From Catalinimonas niigatensis (GTDB lineage: Bacteria; Bacteroidota; Bacteroidia; Cytophagales; Cyclobacteriaceae), in NCBI RefSeq assembly GCF_030506285.1, contig NZ_CP119422.1:3893501-3957500 (forward strand): DNA of 64,000 bases, read 5' to 3'. Below, piece by piece: positions 36,344 through 45,263 of this stretch. A program made the position numbers and the translations under genes. The notes beneath the pieces are model-generated. The model was not told the DNA's origin, made no database searches, and was given only the letters and a program-made list of their open reading frames with translations. How positions within the stretch are numbered: the first letter of the stretch is position 1; each line of letters starts with the position of its first letter.

Positions 36344-37276
36344 ATGGAAAAAAACGCTAAAATTTATATAGCCGGCCATAGAGGTATGGTCGGTTCTGCT
36401 ATACTACGCAACTTACAGAGCAAAGGCTTTAGCAACTTTGTGCTAAGAACTTCCAGCGAGCTGGATTTAAAAAATCAGCAGGTGGTGGCAGAGTTCTTTG
36501 CAAAAGAAAAGCCTGACTATGTATTCCTGGCAGCAGCAAAGGTGGGCGGAATTCATGCCAACAATACTTATCGTGCTCAGTTTCTTTATGAAAACCTGAT
36601 GATTCAGAACAATGTAATCCATCAGAGTTATGAAAATGGAGTGAAAAAGCTACAGTTTCTAGGATCATCCTGTATCTATCCAAAGATGGCGCCTCAGCCA
36701 TTGAAAGAGGAATATCTGCTTACCGGCTTGCTGGAACCTACCAATGAGCCTTATGCCATTGCCAAGATAGCCGGTATCAAGATGTGTGAAGGTTACCGTT
36801 CCCAATATGGTTGTGATTTCATATCTACCATGCCTACTAATCTTTATGGCCCTAATGATAATTATGATTTAAACAACTCTCATGTACTTCCTGCCCTGAT
36901 CCGTAAGTTCCATGAGGCTAAAGAAAATAAGGCGGAATATGTAGAAATTTGGGGTACCGGCAGTCCTAAGCGTGAATTTTTACATGTAGATGATCTGGCA
37001 GAGGCCTGTGTATATCTGATGGATAATTATAGCGAGCCTGAGCTTGTAAATATTGGTACAGGAGAAGATATTGCAATCAAAGATTTGGCCCTCATGATTA
37101 AAGAGATTGTGGGTTTTAAAGGTGAATTACGTTTTGATACGTCAAAGCCAGATGGTACTCCTCGCAAACTGATGGACGTGAGCAAATTGCATGGCTACGG
37201 CTGGAAACACAAAATAGGTTTGCGTGAAGGGATCAGTTCAGTATATAAAAAATTTAGAGAAGAAGTAGCCGTTTAA
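36344..37276 (+). CDS. fcl: GDP-L-fucose synthase
   Basis: 3,5-epimerises and reduces the Gmd product to GDP-L-fucose with NADPH. The 310-aa SDR protein shows the nucleotide motif [13 protein letters not shown], the structural [12 protein letters not shown] stretch, the catalytic Ser/Tyr/Lys in [17 protein letters not shown] and YAIAKIAG, and [13 protein letters not shown]. It is the last enzyme in manC-gmd-fcl, so L-fucose for capsule, LPS or surface glycoproteins is the expected end product. Five bp separate it from gmd. Confidence 0.97.
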   Translation: MEKNAKIYIAGHRGMVGSAILRNLQSKGFSNFVLRTSSELDLKNQQVVAEFFAKEKPDYVFLAAAKVGGIHANNTYRAQFLYENLMIQNNVIHQSYENGVKKLQFLGSSCIYPKMAPQPLKEEYLLTGLLEPTNEPYAIAKIAGIKMCEGYRSQYGCDFISTMPTNLYGPNDNYDLNNSHVLPALIRKFHEAKENKAEYVEIWGTGSPKREFLHVDDLAEACVYLMDNYSEPELVNIGTGEDIAIKDLALMIKEIVGFKGELRFDTSKPDGTPRKLMDVSKLHGYGWKHKIGLREGISSVYKKFREEVAV

Positions 37277-37287
37277 CTTATAAAACT

Positions 37288-37470
37288 ATGGCAAGGCTAA
37301 GTTTATCCAAGTCCAATAAAATCATTGGAGGAGTGTGCGGAGGCATAGCAGAGCATTACGGCTGGGATGCTACCCTTCTGAGAATTCTCTTTGTTGTTGC
37401 GGCATTCATAGGCTTCGGTTCGCCGGTAATTTTTTATTTAGTAATGTGGTTGATCATGAAACTTAGTTGA
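37288..37470 (+). CDS. Small PspC-domain membrane protein
   Basis: A 60-aa protein consisting of just the PspC domain: GGVCGGIAEHYGWD in the first third and one long hydrophobic stretch (LRILFVVAAFIGFGSPVIFY, then LVMWLIM). PspC domains are inner-membrane modules of phage-shock stress signalling. It starts 11 bp after fcl and precedes a strong terminator, so it is probably the last cistron of the fucose operon, although a functional link is not evident. Confidence 0.9.
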   Translation: MARLSLSKSNKIIGGVCGGIAEHYGWDATLLRILFVVAAFIGFGSPVIFYLVMWLIMKLS

Positions 37471-37508
37471 TGGCTATTGGCTTTAAGAATAGTAAATACA
37501 AGGATAGA

Positions 37509-37540
37509 GCAGCTCAAAGCTTTGAGCTGCTTTTTTATTT
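37509..37540 (+). terminator. Intrinsic terminator of the manC-gmd-fcl-pspC operon
   Basis: The inverted repeat GCAGCTCAAA / TTTGAGCTGC (37509-37518 and 37521-37530) is followed by TTTTTTATTT. It also lies just past the stop of the convergent TauE/SafE gene, without a T tract on that side. Confidence 0.93.
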
Positions 37541-38333
37541 AAGAATTACAAAACACTTCCTGTAGCAAAATCCATGAACCCAAACTCAGAATAAACCATC
37601 CAAATGATTTCTGTAGGCCGGAGGCAGAAAGATTTTTAGTGAAGATATTTCCGATGCATATACCCAAAATCGCTAAGCCAGTAATGGAAAAGAGAAAACT
37701 CCAGTTTAGTGTATAATTCATTACGTCGCCCATAAAGCCCATCAGAGAGTTGATGGTGATAATGAGAAGCGTAGTACCGACTGCTTTCTTAAATGGTAGA
37801 GAGGTAAAATAAAGGAGTACAGGTATGATAAAGAAGCCCCCGCCAGCTCCAACCAGTCCACTTATAAAACCACTGAATATTCCCAGCAGAATAAGAAAGG
37901 CTATAGGTTTTGGCTCCCCAGGCTTGTGGCAGGCTTGATTTTTTTTGGAAATGGTGAGGAGAGAAGCCATGATCATGAGAAAGGCAAAAAAACCTAGGAT
38001 GAGTGCCCTCTTGGTAACAGTCAAAGGGCCTACCTGCCAGACGATTTCAGGAATGGAAGGTACCACCCATTTACGAGTGGAGAAAATAGCTAAGACAGAA
38101 GGAATTCCAAAGGTAAATCCTATCTTGATACTGACCATTTGTGCCCTGAACTTGATGACAGAACCTACCAAACTGGTTGAGCCAACGATGAAAAGAGAGT
38201 AAGCAGAAGCCATAACGGTATCCAGGGCAAAGAGATAAACCAAAATAGGCACCGATAAAATAGATCCGCCACCACCCAATGTGCCAAGAACCAGTCCCAC
38301 AAAAAACAATGATAGATAACCTAAAAACTCCAT
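37539..38333 (-). CDS. TauE/SafE (TSUP) family sulfite/sulfur anion exporter
   Basis: A 264-aa integral membrane protein with about eight helices and the two glycine-rich repeats of the family: LVLGTLGGGGSILSVPIL near the N terminus and GFISGLVGAGGGFFIIPVLL in the middle. TSUP members move sulfite, sulfoacetate or other organosulfonates. The neighbouring thiosulfate-dehydrogenase-like cytochrome and DsrE-like protein upstream on the same strand support a sulfur-anion role. The 113-bp gap from the cytochrome gene allows cotranscription or a separate promoter. Confidence 0.93.
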   Translation of the reverse strand: MEFLGYLSLFFVGLVLGTLGGGGSILSVPILVYLFALDTVMASAYSLFIVGSTSLVGSVIKFRAQMVSIKIGFTFGIPSVLAIFSTRKWVVPSIPEIVWQVGPLTVTKRALILGFFAFLMIMASLLTISKKNQACHKPGEPKPIAFLILLGIFSGFISGLVGAGGGFFIIPVLLYFTSLPFKKAVGTTLLIITINSLMGFMGDVMNYTLNWSFLFSITGLAILGICIGNIFTKNLSASGLQKSFGWFILSLGSWILLQEVFCNS

Positions 38334-38446
38334 ATTGATACATTTAATATGCTCATTGGGTTTTCTTCCAATGAATTAGATTTACTTGAAAGGTGAGGTA
38401 ATTTGCTGAGCGTTGCTGTAAGCAGAGGTGATCCTGTAAAGACGTT

Positions 38447-39487
38447 TTACTTCTTAGTAGCAATGATCTCTCTGAAAGGACCATATTTGTGCTGCTCTTC
38501 CGAGTAGCGATCTACATAGGGTCCAAAAGGATGGTCAAATGGTTTTTTAGAAATGTCAGGCCAATCTGCTGAAAGATTTTTTTCCGGTCTTGGCATTGAA
38601 TTTATGTAAGCTGCTACATCCCAGGCTTCTTCATCAGTGAGTAAAGGTTTATCAAAGCTTACTCCATAGGGCATATTAGCTTTTACAAAAGCCGCAAACT
38701 TTGAAATGCGATACAGCCCTGCACCAGTATTGTAACTGTGCTTGCCATACAAAGGAGGATAAATATATTCCAAGCTATCTACAGCCAAAACACCTTCACC
38801 ATCTTTACCATGACAACGGCTGCATTGGGTATCATAAACCGTTTTTCCCTTTTGCGGATTAGCAGGACGATTGAGCAGGGGTAAGTCCAACAGACCAAAG
38901 CCTTTAAGTGTGTCACTGGGTGTTACATCCTTACCCACCCATTTTATATAAGCTACCATGGCTTGCATCTCACGGCTGTCTTCTTCAAGTTTTTGTCCGT
39001 TCAGGCTTCGCTCAATGCAGTCGTTGACTCGTTTTTTAAAGCCTTCTACTATTCCGGAACGTTGGCGCAATTTAGGATAAGTGGAAGCTACCTTACCATA
39101 ATTATTGCCAAAAGGAACCGTACCTGCCTGCAGATGACAGTTCTGACAATTCATGCCATTGCTGATAGCTTTTACTTTTCCCTTTGGCCCAAGGTAAACT
39201 GAGGTGTGGGTGACCAATTCCCAACCATAGCGGATTAGCTCGCCCGCCTCTGAAGCAGGAATACTACTGCTATCAGGAGGCTGCCAAAGAGAGCGGTTGG
39301 CTTCCTTGACCACTGATTTTTTGGACGCTGAAAAGCCAGCTTTAGCAATCGTTACTTTTTCTAAAGTGATGATACCAATTGCATGGCTAATAAAGAAGGT
39401 AGCTGATCCCACTACGCAAATGATCAATACAATCACCAGTAGGATCAACTGCCTGAGCAATCTCAGGAAATTTTGCTTTTCTGACAC
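38447..39487 (-). CDS. Dihaem c-type cytochrome, TsdA-like thiosulfate dehydrogenase
   Basis: A 346-aa periplasmic or membrane-anchored dihaem protein. A single N-terminal helix (LILLVIVLIICVVGSATFF) anchors it. Two CxxCH haem sites follow: CQNCH at about residues 114-118 in NGMNCQNCHLQAG and CSRCH at 222-226 in CSRCHGKDGEG. The NGMNCQNCHL, RVNDCIERSLNG and MQAMVAYIKW segments are those of TsdA, which joins two thiosulfates to tetrathionate or the reverse. I chose the GTG at 39485-39487 over a longer ORF start at 39604, because the extra stretch overlaps the DsrE-like gene in another frame and is not cytochrome-like. Confidence 0.88.
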   Translation of the reverse strand: MSEKQNFLRLLRQLILLVIVLIICVVGSATFFISHAIGIITLEKVTIAKAGFSASKKSVVKEANRSLWQPPDSSSIPASEAGELIRYGWELVTHTSVYLGPKGKVKAISNGMNCQNCHLQAGTVPFGNNYGKVASTYPKLRQRSGIVEGFKKRVNDCIERSLNGQKLEEDSREMQAMVAYIKWVGKDVTPSDTLKGFGLLDLPLLNRPANPQKGKTVYDTQCSRCHGKDGEGVLAVDSLEYIYPPLYGKHSYNTGAGLYRISKFAAFVKANMPYGVSFDKPLLTDEEAWDVAAYINSMPRPEKNLSADWPDISKKPFDHPFGPYVDRYSEEQHKYGPFREIIATKK

Positions 39488-39501
39488 AACTTCTCTCTGA
39501 T

Positions 39502-40182
39502 TTAACCTGCAAAAATGTATCCGCAGCCATTTTCCTGTGCACGCCCTAGGGCCCAAACACCCGACGGAACAACCTGGATGCCTGGTAAAACCGCTTCTTT
39601 CCATTCTTTTGTGGCTACTTCAGGATCAAGACCCATGCTTTGAGCTACCATAGCACTGTCAACCGTTAAAGCCAGGTTACATACGCAAACCATGACTCCT
39701 CTTTCCTGTAAGGCTTTGAGACCGTCTATGCCAGGCATAGGATAATCTCCTTTCTTTGGTATGTAGTAAGGATTTCGCTCCGCGGCTGCGCCTGTAGTAT
39801 TGTCTGTGATTTTAAAAGCTTCACCTAGTTTGTACTTTTTCCAAACTTTATCTTCCATAGCAAAAGGTATGGCATTATGTCTTAGCACTACTACGGCAGT
39901 CATGTCATTGTCCTGAGTTCCCGTTTGGTTGTTGGTATTGTAAAAAGACCAAGACCAGATAAATGAAAAACCATCATGAGGTTGAGGGGCATCATACACT
40001 ATGCGATGTGAACCTTTCACTTTTTTGAACCAGACGTCAGCATCCTTATATACTCTGGGATCAACAGCAGCAGTACCTGCCAGCATAGGTAAAGACATAG
40101 CTGATAAACCAGCAGTGGCTCCGGTAGCTGCGGCGAGTTTACTAATGAACTTTCTTCTTGATGGATCATTCATAGAATTCAT
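39502..40182 (-). CDS. Exported DsrE-like protein
   Basis: A 226-aa protein with a Tat leader (SRRKFISKLAAATGATAGLSA). The mature part has a DsrE/F-like fold at its end: a hydrophobic beta strand GVMVCVCNLALTV with Cys residues, then LPGIQVVPSGVWALGRAQENGCGYIF, the pattern of YchN/DsrE proteins (VVPSGV...A.G). DsrE-family proteins carry sulfane sulfur on cysteine. It lies 14 bp upstream of the TsdA-like gene, so both are very likely in one operon. The start at 40182 (or 9 bp later) is supported by the leader. The sulfur-carrier role is inference. Confidence 0.72.
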   Translation of the reverse strand: MNSMNDPSRRKFISKLAAATGATAGLSAMSLPMLAGTAAVDPRVYKDADVWFKKVKGSHRIVYDAPQPHDGFSFIWSWSFYNTNNQTGTQDNDMTAVVVLRHNAIPFAMEDKVWKKYKLGEAFKITDNTTGAAAERNPYYIPKKGDYPMPGIDGLKALQERGVMVCVCNLALTVDSAMVAQSMGLDPEVATKEWKEAVLPGIQVVPSGVWALGRAQENGCGYIFAG

Positions 40183-40213
40183 AGTTCTTATAAAATTTAA
40201 TGGTTAATGTTTC

Positions 40214-40229
40214 CGATAAAATTTTATCG
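40214..40229. promoter_or_regulatory. Perfect 16-bp palindrome, candidate operator of the sulfur operon
   Basis: CGATAAAATTTTATCG is perfectly self-complementary and lies 31 bp upstream of the ATG of the DsrE-like gene, in the position expected of a dimeric regulator site. Which regulator binds cannot be said. Confidence 0.5.
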
Positions 40230-40507
40230 TTGGGCAAATGAACGGGATGTTTCAAGAAGAGGCTTTCTATTCAGGTTGACAAAAGGTGCACAACAGGATT
40301 TAAGGCAGTAAACAAAAAGTATACAAAGGAAGGTGAATTTATTATAAACCATTGACTTTCAGATACTTATAAACAACACGAAGAACGATATTTAATATCC
40401 TGTATCCATTAGAATTAGAAATTGTAACCTAAAATCTTAGAGATCTAAGTTAAGGCAGCAATAAACATAGGGGAAGTGAAAACCTATAGGATAAATATGG
40501 TTGTTTA

Positions 40508-40539
40508 AGAAGTTTCAGAAAAGATTTAAGGAAACTTCT
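40508..40539. repeat. 9-bp inverted repeat in the dxs-sulfur operon spacer
   Basis: AGAAGTTTC (40508-40516) and GAAACTTCT (40531-40539) are perfect inverted copies with a 14-nt spacer. No T tract follows on either strand, so it is not a classical terminator. Confidence 0.5.
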
Positions 40540-40705
40540 CAACACCAGCATGTTTCATAAAGCATTATACGCCAAGCAACCTTGGCAGCAGGAGCAGATA
40601 AAAACAGGAAAAGACATGTTGTTACTGATGCAATGAAAAAAACCACACCACTGGATTTGATTTTGCCTATGGTATGGTCATAAAATTTTACATTTTAAAG
40701 GAAGA

Positions 40706-42619
40706 TTAAGCTATGGTAACCCCTAATAATATCCTTACTTCCTGTTCAATCCCTTCAGGATCATAACCACATTCTTTATGCAGCTCAATCTGCTCACCAT
40801 GTTCGATGATATGATCAGGAATACCAAGTCTTTTCACCTGAGCATTATAGCTATGGTCAGCCATAAATTCTAGTACAGCACTGCCAAATCCGCCCATCAG
40901 GCAGCCATCTTCAATAGTGATTACCTTTTTGAAACGGGTGAATACTTCATGTAGCAGTTCTTCATCCAGTGGCTTGGCAAAGCGCATATCATAATGGGCA
41001 GGATGCATGTCGTCCATTGCCAGCTTCTTGCAGGCTTCCACTGCATAATTACCAATATGGCCAATGGTTAAAATCGCTACTTCTTCTCCGTTCTGTATCA
41101 TTCTTCCTTTGCCTACTTCTATTTCCCGCATAGGAGTTCGCCATTCCGGCATCACGCCCTGGCCACGTGGATAGCGTATGGTGAAAGGGCCATCTTTGTA
41201 CAAAGTAGCCGTGTACATCAAGTTTCTGAATTCTGCCTCATTCATAGGGGCAGATATCACCATATTGGGCAGGCAACGCATGTAAGCAAGGTCATAAGCT
41301 CCATGATGGGTAGGCCCATCAGCTCCAGCCAATCCTGCGCGGTCCAGGCAAAAAACAACAGGCAGCTTCTGAATACACACATCATGGATAACCTGATCAT
41401 ATGCCCGCTGCATGAAAGTACTGTAAATATTGCAAAAAGGAATCAAACCCTGGGTAGCAAGTCCGGCAGAAAAAGTGACGGCATGTTGCTCGGCTATGCC
41501 CACATCAAAAGCACGGTCAGGCATGGCCTGCATCATGATGTTCAGCGAAGAACCAGAGGGCATGGCCGGTGTGATACCCATGATCTTATCGTTCTTTTCA
41601 GCCAGTTCTACAATCGTATGACCAAATACCTGCTGGTACTTAGGAGATTGAGGGGCATCATAAATCTTCTTACGAATCTCACCTGTAAGCTTATCAAATT
41701 TCCCGGGTGCATGCCATTTGGTCTGATCCTTTTCGGCCAGAGAAAAACCTTTTCCCTTTACCGTAATGCAATGCAGAATCTTTGGGCCGGGAATCTTCTT
41801 AAGATCTTTCATCACATGTACCAGATGATCCACATCATGACCATCTACCGGACCAAAATAACGAAGGTTGAGCGACTCAAAAAGATTACTTTGTTTGAGT
41901 AAAAAAGCCTTCAGGCTGGTTTCTACCTTAGAGGCTACATCCTGAGCGCTTTTGCCAAACTTACTGATCTTGCCCAGCATCTTCCACACATCATCCCGCA
42001 CCTTATTGTAAGTCTGCGAAGTAGTAATATCGGTCAGATAGTCTTTCAATGCTCCTACATTAGGGTCTATAGACATGCAGTTATCGTTCAGGATAATCAG
42101 CAGGTTGGTATCGGATACACCGGCATGATTCATGGCTTCAAAAGCAATTCCACCAGTCATTGCACCATCACCAATGACGGCTATGTGTTGTTTGTCATCT
42201 ATACCCTGATACTTGGAAGCAACTGCCATACCTAAGGCGGCAGAAATAGAAGTAGAAGAATGACCTACCCCAAAGGCATCATATTCGCTTTCGCTACGTT
42301 TAGGAAAGCCTGAAATACCATTGTAAACACGGTTGGTATGAAAGAGATCTCTGCGGCCTGTCAGGATTTTATGTCCATAGGCCTGATGCCCTACATCCCA
42401 CACTAGCTGATCGTGAGGCGTATTAAATACATGATGCAGCGCTACTGTAAGCTCTACAACCCCCAGACTGGCACCAAAGTGCCCGCCATAAACGGATACA
42501 ATATCAATGATAAATTGTCGAAGTTCCTGAGAGAGCTGAACCAGTTGATTTTGATCTAGAGCTTTGACATCGGCAGGGCTATTAATCTGAGCTAGTAAGG
42601 TCCCGGGCTTAATGAGCAT
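40706..42619 (-). CDS. dxs: 1-deoxy-D-xylulose-5-phosphate synthase
   Basis: First enzyme of the MEP isoprenoid pathway, joining pyruvate and glyceraldehyde 3-phosphate with thiamine diphosphate. The 637-aa protein shows the transketolase-like features: HHVFNTPHDQLVWDVGHQAYGHK, the ThDP/Mg motif GDGAMTGGIAFEAMN (GDG...N), the second-domain Glu in GIAEQHAVTFSAGLA, and YPRG. Length and order match the family. It is a single gene, with a 198-bp spacer to the divergent scpA. Confidence 0.97.
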   Translation of the reverse strand: MLIKPGTLLAQINSPADVKALDQNQLVQLSQELRQFIIDIVSVYGGHFGASLGVVELTVALHHVFNTPHDQLVWDVGHQAYGHKILTGRRDLFHTNRVYNGISGFPKRSESEYDAFGVGHSSTSISAALGMAVASKYQGIDDKQHIAVIGDGAMTGGIAFEAMNHAGVSDTNLLIILNDNCMSIDPNVGALKDYLTDITTSQTYNKVRDDVWKMLGKISKFGKSAQDVASKVETSLKAFLLKQSNLFESLNLRYFGPVDGHDVDHLVHVMKDLKKIPGPKILHCITVKGKGFSLAEKDQTKWHAPGKFDKLTGEIRKKIYDAPQSPKYQQVFGHTIVELAEKNDKIMGITPAMPSGSSLNIMMQAMPDRAFDVGIAEQHAVTFSAGLATQGLIPFCNIYSTFMQRAYDQVIHDVCIQKLPVVFCLDRAGLAGADGPTHHGAYDLAYMRCLPNMVISAPMNEAEFRNLMYTATLYKDGPFTIRYPRGQGVMPEWRTPMREIEVGKGRMIQNGEEVAILTIGHIGNYAVEACKKLAMDDMHPAHYDMRFAKPLDEELLHEVFTRFKKVITIEDGCLMGGFGSAVLEFMADHSYNAQVKRLGIPDHIIEHGEQIELHKECGYDPEGIEQEVRILLGVTIA

Positions 42620-42817
42620 GATGGTATTTTCTTAAATGTATCTCTGAAACTATGATGATTTACGAATGTTTTATCTTCTTAAAACATTCTGTAAGAAATA
42701 AAGTGCAAAGGAACGATGTTTTTTTATAGCAAAACATTTATTGATTAATAATGTCATAAATTTGCCTAGATTTTACTTTAGTAAATTTATCAATTCATCA
42801 AACAAAAGAAAGACAAA

Positions 42818-43567
42818 GTGAGCTTTGAAATTAAACTTCCTCTATTTGAAGGGCCATTTGATTTGCTTCTCTTTTTTATAGAGAGAGATGAGTTGGATAT
42901 ACACGATATTCCTATTTCCAAAATCACAGACGACTTTCTTAGCTATGTACGGCATCTGGAGGACATGAACATCGAGGTTGCCAGTGAATTTATACTGGTA
43001 GCTGCCACGCTGATGCGGATCAAAGCTAAAATGCTGTTGCCTCGTCCGGTCTTGAATGAGGAAGGAGAAGAAGTTGATCCCAGAGAAGAACTCGTAAAAC
43101 ATCTGCTAGAGTACAAAAAGTACAAGTCAGTGATCAAAGAACTGGCTGAGATGGAAGGGGAACGGGCTTTAAAACATGAGCGTGGAAATCTGGTTCAGGA
43201 AATCAAGAAACTTTCAGAGACCAACAATGTAGAAGCAGAGCTTCAGGATGTTACTTTATATAAGTTACTCAAAGTATTTGAGCGGGTTACACAACGCTTC
43301 GAGCTTAAGCAGCGCGAAAAACCTCATCAGGTAATACAATATCCTTACACAATTTCCGGACAGAAGAGTTATATACTCAATAGTCTTCAGAATCGCGAGC
43401 GAATATCTTTTCAGGATGTAATCAGTGACGACCCAAATAAGATTGCGGTTATTTTTAATTTTTTGGCTATTCTGGAATTACTTCAGCTCACTGAAATTAC
43501 GCTGCAACTTGGCGAAGGCTATAACAATTTTTGGATACTCAAGAAGGAAGATGTACGTGTTGAATAA
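42818..43567 (+). CDS. scpA: Segregation and condensation protein A
   Basis: Kleisin subunit of the SMC-ScpAB chromosome condensin. The 249-aa protein begins FEIKLPLFEGPFDLLLFFIERDELDIHDI, the ScpA N-terminal signature, continues with the helical MRIKAKMLLPRP region and a charged middle, and ends with a winged-helix part. The start is GTG at 42818. It overlaps the next gene by one base (TAATG). Confidence 0.94.
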   Translation: MSFEIKLPLFEGPFDLLLFFIERDELDIHDIPISKITDDFLSYVRHLEDMNIEVASEFILVAATLMRIKAKMLLPRPVLNEEGEEVDPREELVKHLLEYKKYKSVIKELAEMEGERALKHERGNLVQEIKKLSETNNVEAELQDVTLYKLLKVFERVTQRFELKQREKPHQVIQYPYTISGQKSYILNSLQNRERISFQDVISDDPNKIAVIFNFLAILELLQLTEITLQLGEGYNNFWILKKEDVRVE

Positions 43568-44637
43568 TGGATATTAACTCCAAAAAAATATTTAAAACAC
43601 TTAATCCAAATAAGATATGGATACCTGTGGTTATAGGCCTGGGTATTGTATTTTATATGTTTTATAGTGACCCTGACCTGACGGCAGATAAGCTAAAGCT
43701 GATCTTTGACGCTTCCTGGCTGCCGATTACATTGGCTTTGTTGGTGATTTTTGCCAGAGATGCTGGTTATGTGTATCGGATTAAAACCCTGACCAATCAC
43801 GAACTCTCATGGAGTAGCAGTATTTATGTTATTATCTTTTGGGAGTTTGCCTCAGCTGTCACGCCCTCTATCGTGGGAGGTACTTCAGTCGTGGTTTTTA
43901 TTTTAGTTAAAGAAGGTATCAGCCTGGGTAAATCTATAGCTTATGTGATGCTTACTGCCATATTGGATAATCTTTTCTTTGTGCTGGTGGCACCAATTGC
44001 ATTGCTATTTACCGCTCAGGAGCTCTTTCCTAACGGTAATGAGATGGAAATAGAGTTGGGAAACAGTTTGCAGGTACTTTTTCTGATCAGCTACGTACTT
44101 ATCACCGTCTATACCTTCTTCATGTTTTATGCTATCTTTATCAGACCACGGGGTTTTAAATGGCTGATGCTGAGAGTAACATCTATCAGCTTTTTGCGCC
44201 GCTGGCGCTACGTGGCCGGAAAACATGGAGATGAAATCATTGAAGCATCAAAGCTCCTGAGAGGAAAAAACTTCAGCTACTGGTCTAAAATTATCATCGC
44301 TACTTTTCTGATCTGGTCGGCACGCTATCTCATGCTCAACTGTCTGATCGCAGCTTTTACCAACGTCAACCCCATGGAGCATTTGCTGATTTTTTGTCGC
44401 CACCTGATGATGTGGATCACCATGCTTATCTCACCTACACCCGGTAGCAGCGGCACGGCTGAATTCTTCTTTGCGCAGTTTTTCACTGAGTTTTTAGGAG
44501 ACTATACTTTTGTAACCAATATCTCCTGGAGGATGCTATCCTATTATCCTTACCTGATTCTGGGAGCTATCTTCCTACCTAAATGGATCAGAAGAGTATT
44601 TTTCAAAAAAAAATCTTCTAAAGCCATACAGCAGTAA
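43567..44637 (+). CDS. Flippase-like membrane protein (UPF0104 / lysylphosphatidylglycerol synthase TM family)
   Basis: A 356-aa integral membrane protein with about eight helices. The conserved core is FWEFASAVTPSIVGGTSVVVFILVKEG and, near the end, ISPTPGSSGTAEFFFAQFF, which match the AglD/MprF transmembrane domain family. Members are thought to move or flip lipid-linked substrates. It lacks the lysyl-transfer domain, so it is not an MprF synthase. Its start overlaps the scpA stop by one base, giving coupled translation, but there is no obvious functional link to chromosome segregation. Confidence 0.88.
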   Translation: MDINSKKIFKTLNPNKIWIPVVIGLGIVFYMFYSDPDLTADKLKLIFDASWLPITLALLVIFARDAGYVYRIKTLTNHELSWSSSIYVIIFWEFASAVTPSIVGGTSVVVFILVKEGISLGKSIAYVMLTAILDNLFFVLVAPIALLFTAQELFPNGNEMEIELGNSLQVLFLISYVLITVYTFFMFYAIFIRPRGFKWLMLRVTSISFLRRWRYVAGKHGDEIIEASKLLRGKNFSYWSKIIIATFLIWSARYLMLNCLIAAFTNVNPMEHLLIFCRHLMMWITMLISPTPGSSGTAEFFFAQFFTEFLGDYTFVTNISWRMLSYYPYLILGAIFLPKWIRRVFFKKKSSKAIQQ

Positions 44638-44641
44638 GCAT

Positions 44642-44673
44642 AAAAAAAAGGAAGACATCAGATGCCTTCCTTT
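44642..44673 (-). terminator. Intrinsic terminator of ndk
   Basis: On the minus strand AAGGAAG pairs with CTTCCTT, and the inner CAT/ATG with a G-T wobble extend the stem around a 3-nt loop, followed by eight T. On the plus strand the stem has a mismatch and only a short T run. Confidence 0.85.
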
Positions 44674-44694
44674 GTTAAAGACTTTAGATTACAA

Positions 44695-45114
44695 TTAGAA
44701 CTGTTCGGTTTTTGCAAAAAAGAAGTTGCCTTCATTCAGGGCAGTATCGTCGGCATCAGAGCCGTGGACTGCATTGGCTTCTATAGATTTGGCAAACAAC
44801 TTACGAATGGTTCCTTCTGCTGCATCAGCAGGGTTGGTCGCACCAATTAGTTTGCGAAAGTCTTCTACCGCATTGTCTTTTTCCAGAATCATAGCGATGA
44901 TAGGGCCGGATGACATATAAGTAGTAAGGTCTTTGTAAAAAGGACGCTCTTTGTGTACTGCATAGAACTGCCCGGCGGTCTCTTCACTCAGCTTAGTCAT
45001 TTTCATTGCTGAAATTTTAAAACCAGCCTCCTGAATCATTTTAATGATTGCGCCTGCATTACCCGCTTCCATTGCATCGGGCTTGATCATGGTGAATGTT
45101 CTTTTTCCTGCCAT
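44695..45114 (-). CDS. ndk: Nucleoside diphosphate kinase
   Basis: Exchanges the gamma phosphate between nucleoside triphosphates and diphosphates. The 139-aa protein has the whole family pattern: [16 protein letters not shown] at the N terminus, the catalytic-loop His in [11 protein letters not shown] (NxxHGSD) and [20 protein letters not shown]. Start ATG at 45112-45114. It is followed by a strong terminator, and the LD-carboxypeptidase gene lies divergently 149 bp away. Confidence 0.97.
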   Translation of the reverse strand: MAGKRTFTMIKPDAMEAGNAGAIIKMIQEAGFKISAMKMTKLSEETAGQFYAVHKERPFYKDLTTYMSSGPIIAMILEKDNAVEDFRKLIGATNPADAAEGTIRKLFAKSIEANAVHGSDADDTALNEGNFFFAKTEQF

Positions 45115-45263
45115 ATTGTGTTTACGTTTTAATATGTGTCTATGAAATTTTCCGCAAAGCTAAGAGTTTATTTTATACCGACCATCATTTTGCGCAAAAG
45201 AGCTGTTTTACCAGCGGCTTTGTTGCAAAACGCTTAACTTGCGGACTTTATAAGTATAATCCC

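Larger units (their letters stand above)
40183..40705. other. 523-bp intergenic region upstream of the sulfur operon
   Basis: No gene is visible. It separates dxs (minus) from the DsrE-like gene (minus) and holds a 16-bp palindrome (40214-40229) and a 9-bp inverted repeat (40508-40539), annotated separately. Confidence 0.6.

Noticed and set aside
39488-39604. N-terminal extension of the TsdA-like cytochrome
   Set aside because: The extra 39 residues overlap the DsrE-like gene in another frame and lie before the natural membrane anchor. The GTG at 39485-39487 gives a clean 14-bp gap.
41303-41902. A 199-codon plus-strand ORF inside dxs
   Set aside because: It is an antisense shadow of a well-conserved dxs coding sequence; its translation has no conserved look and no start context.
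45096-45263. Upstream start of the LD-carboxypeptidase ORF
   Set aside because: The extra 56 residues overlap the ndk start region and are not S66-like, while the RRKF leader begins at 45264.
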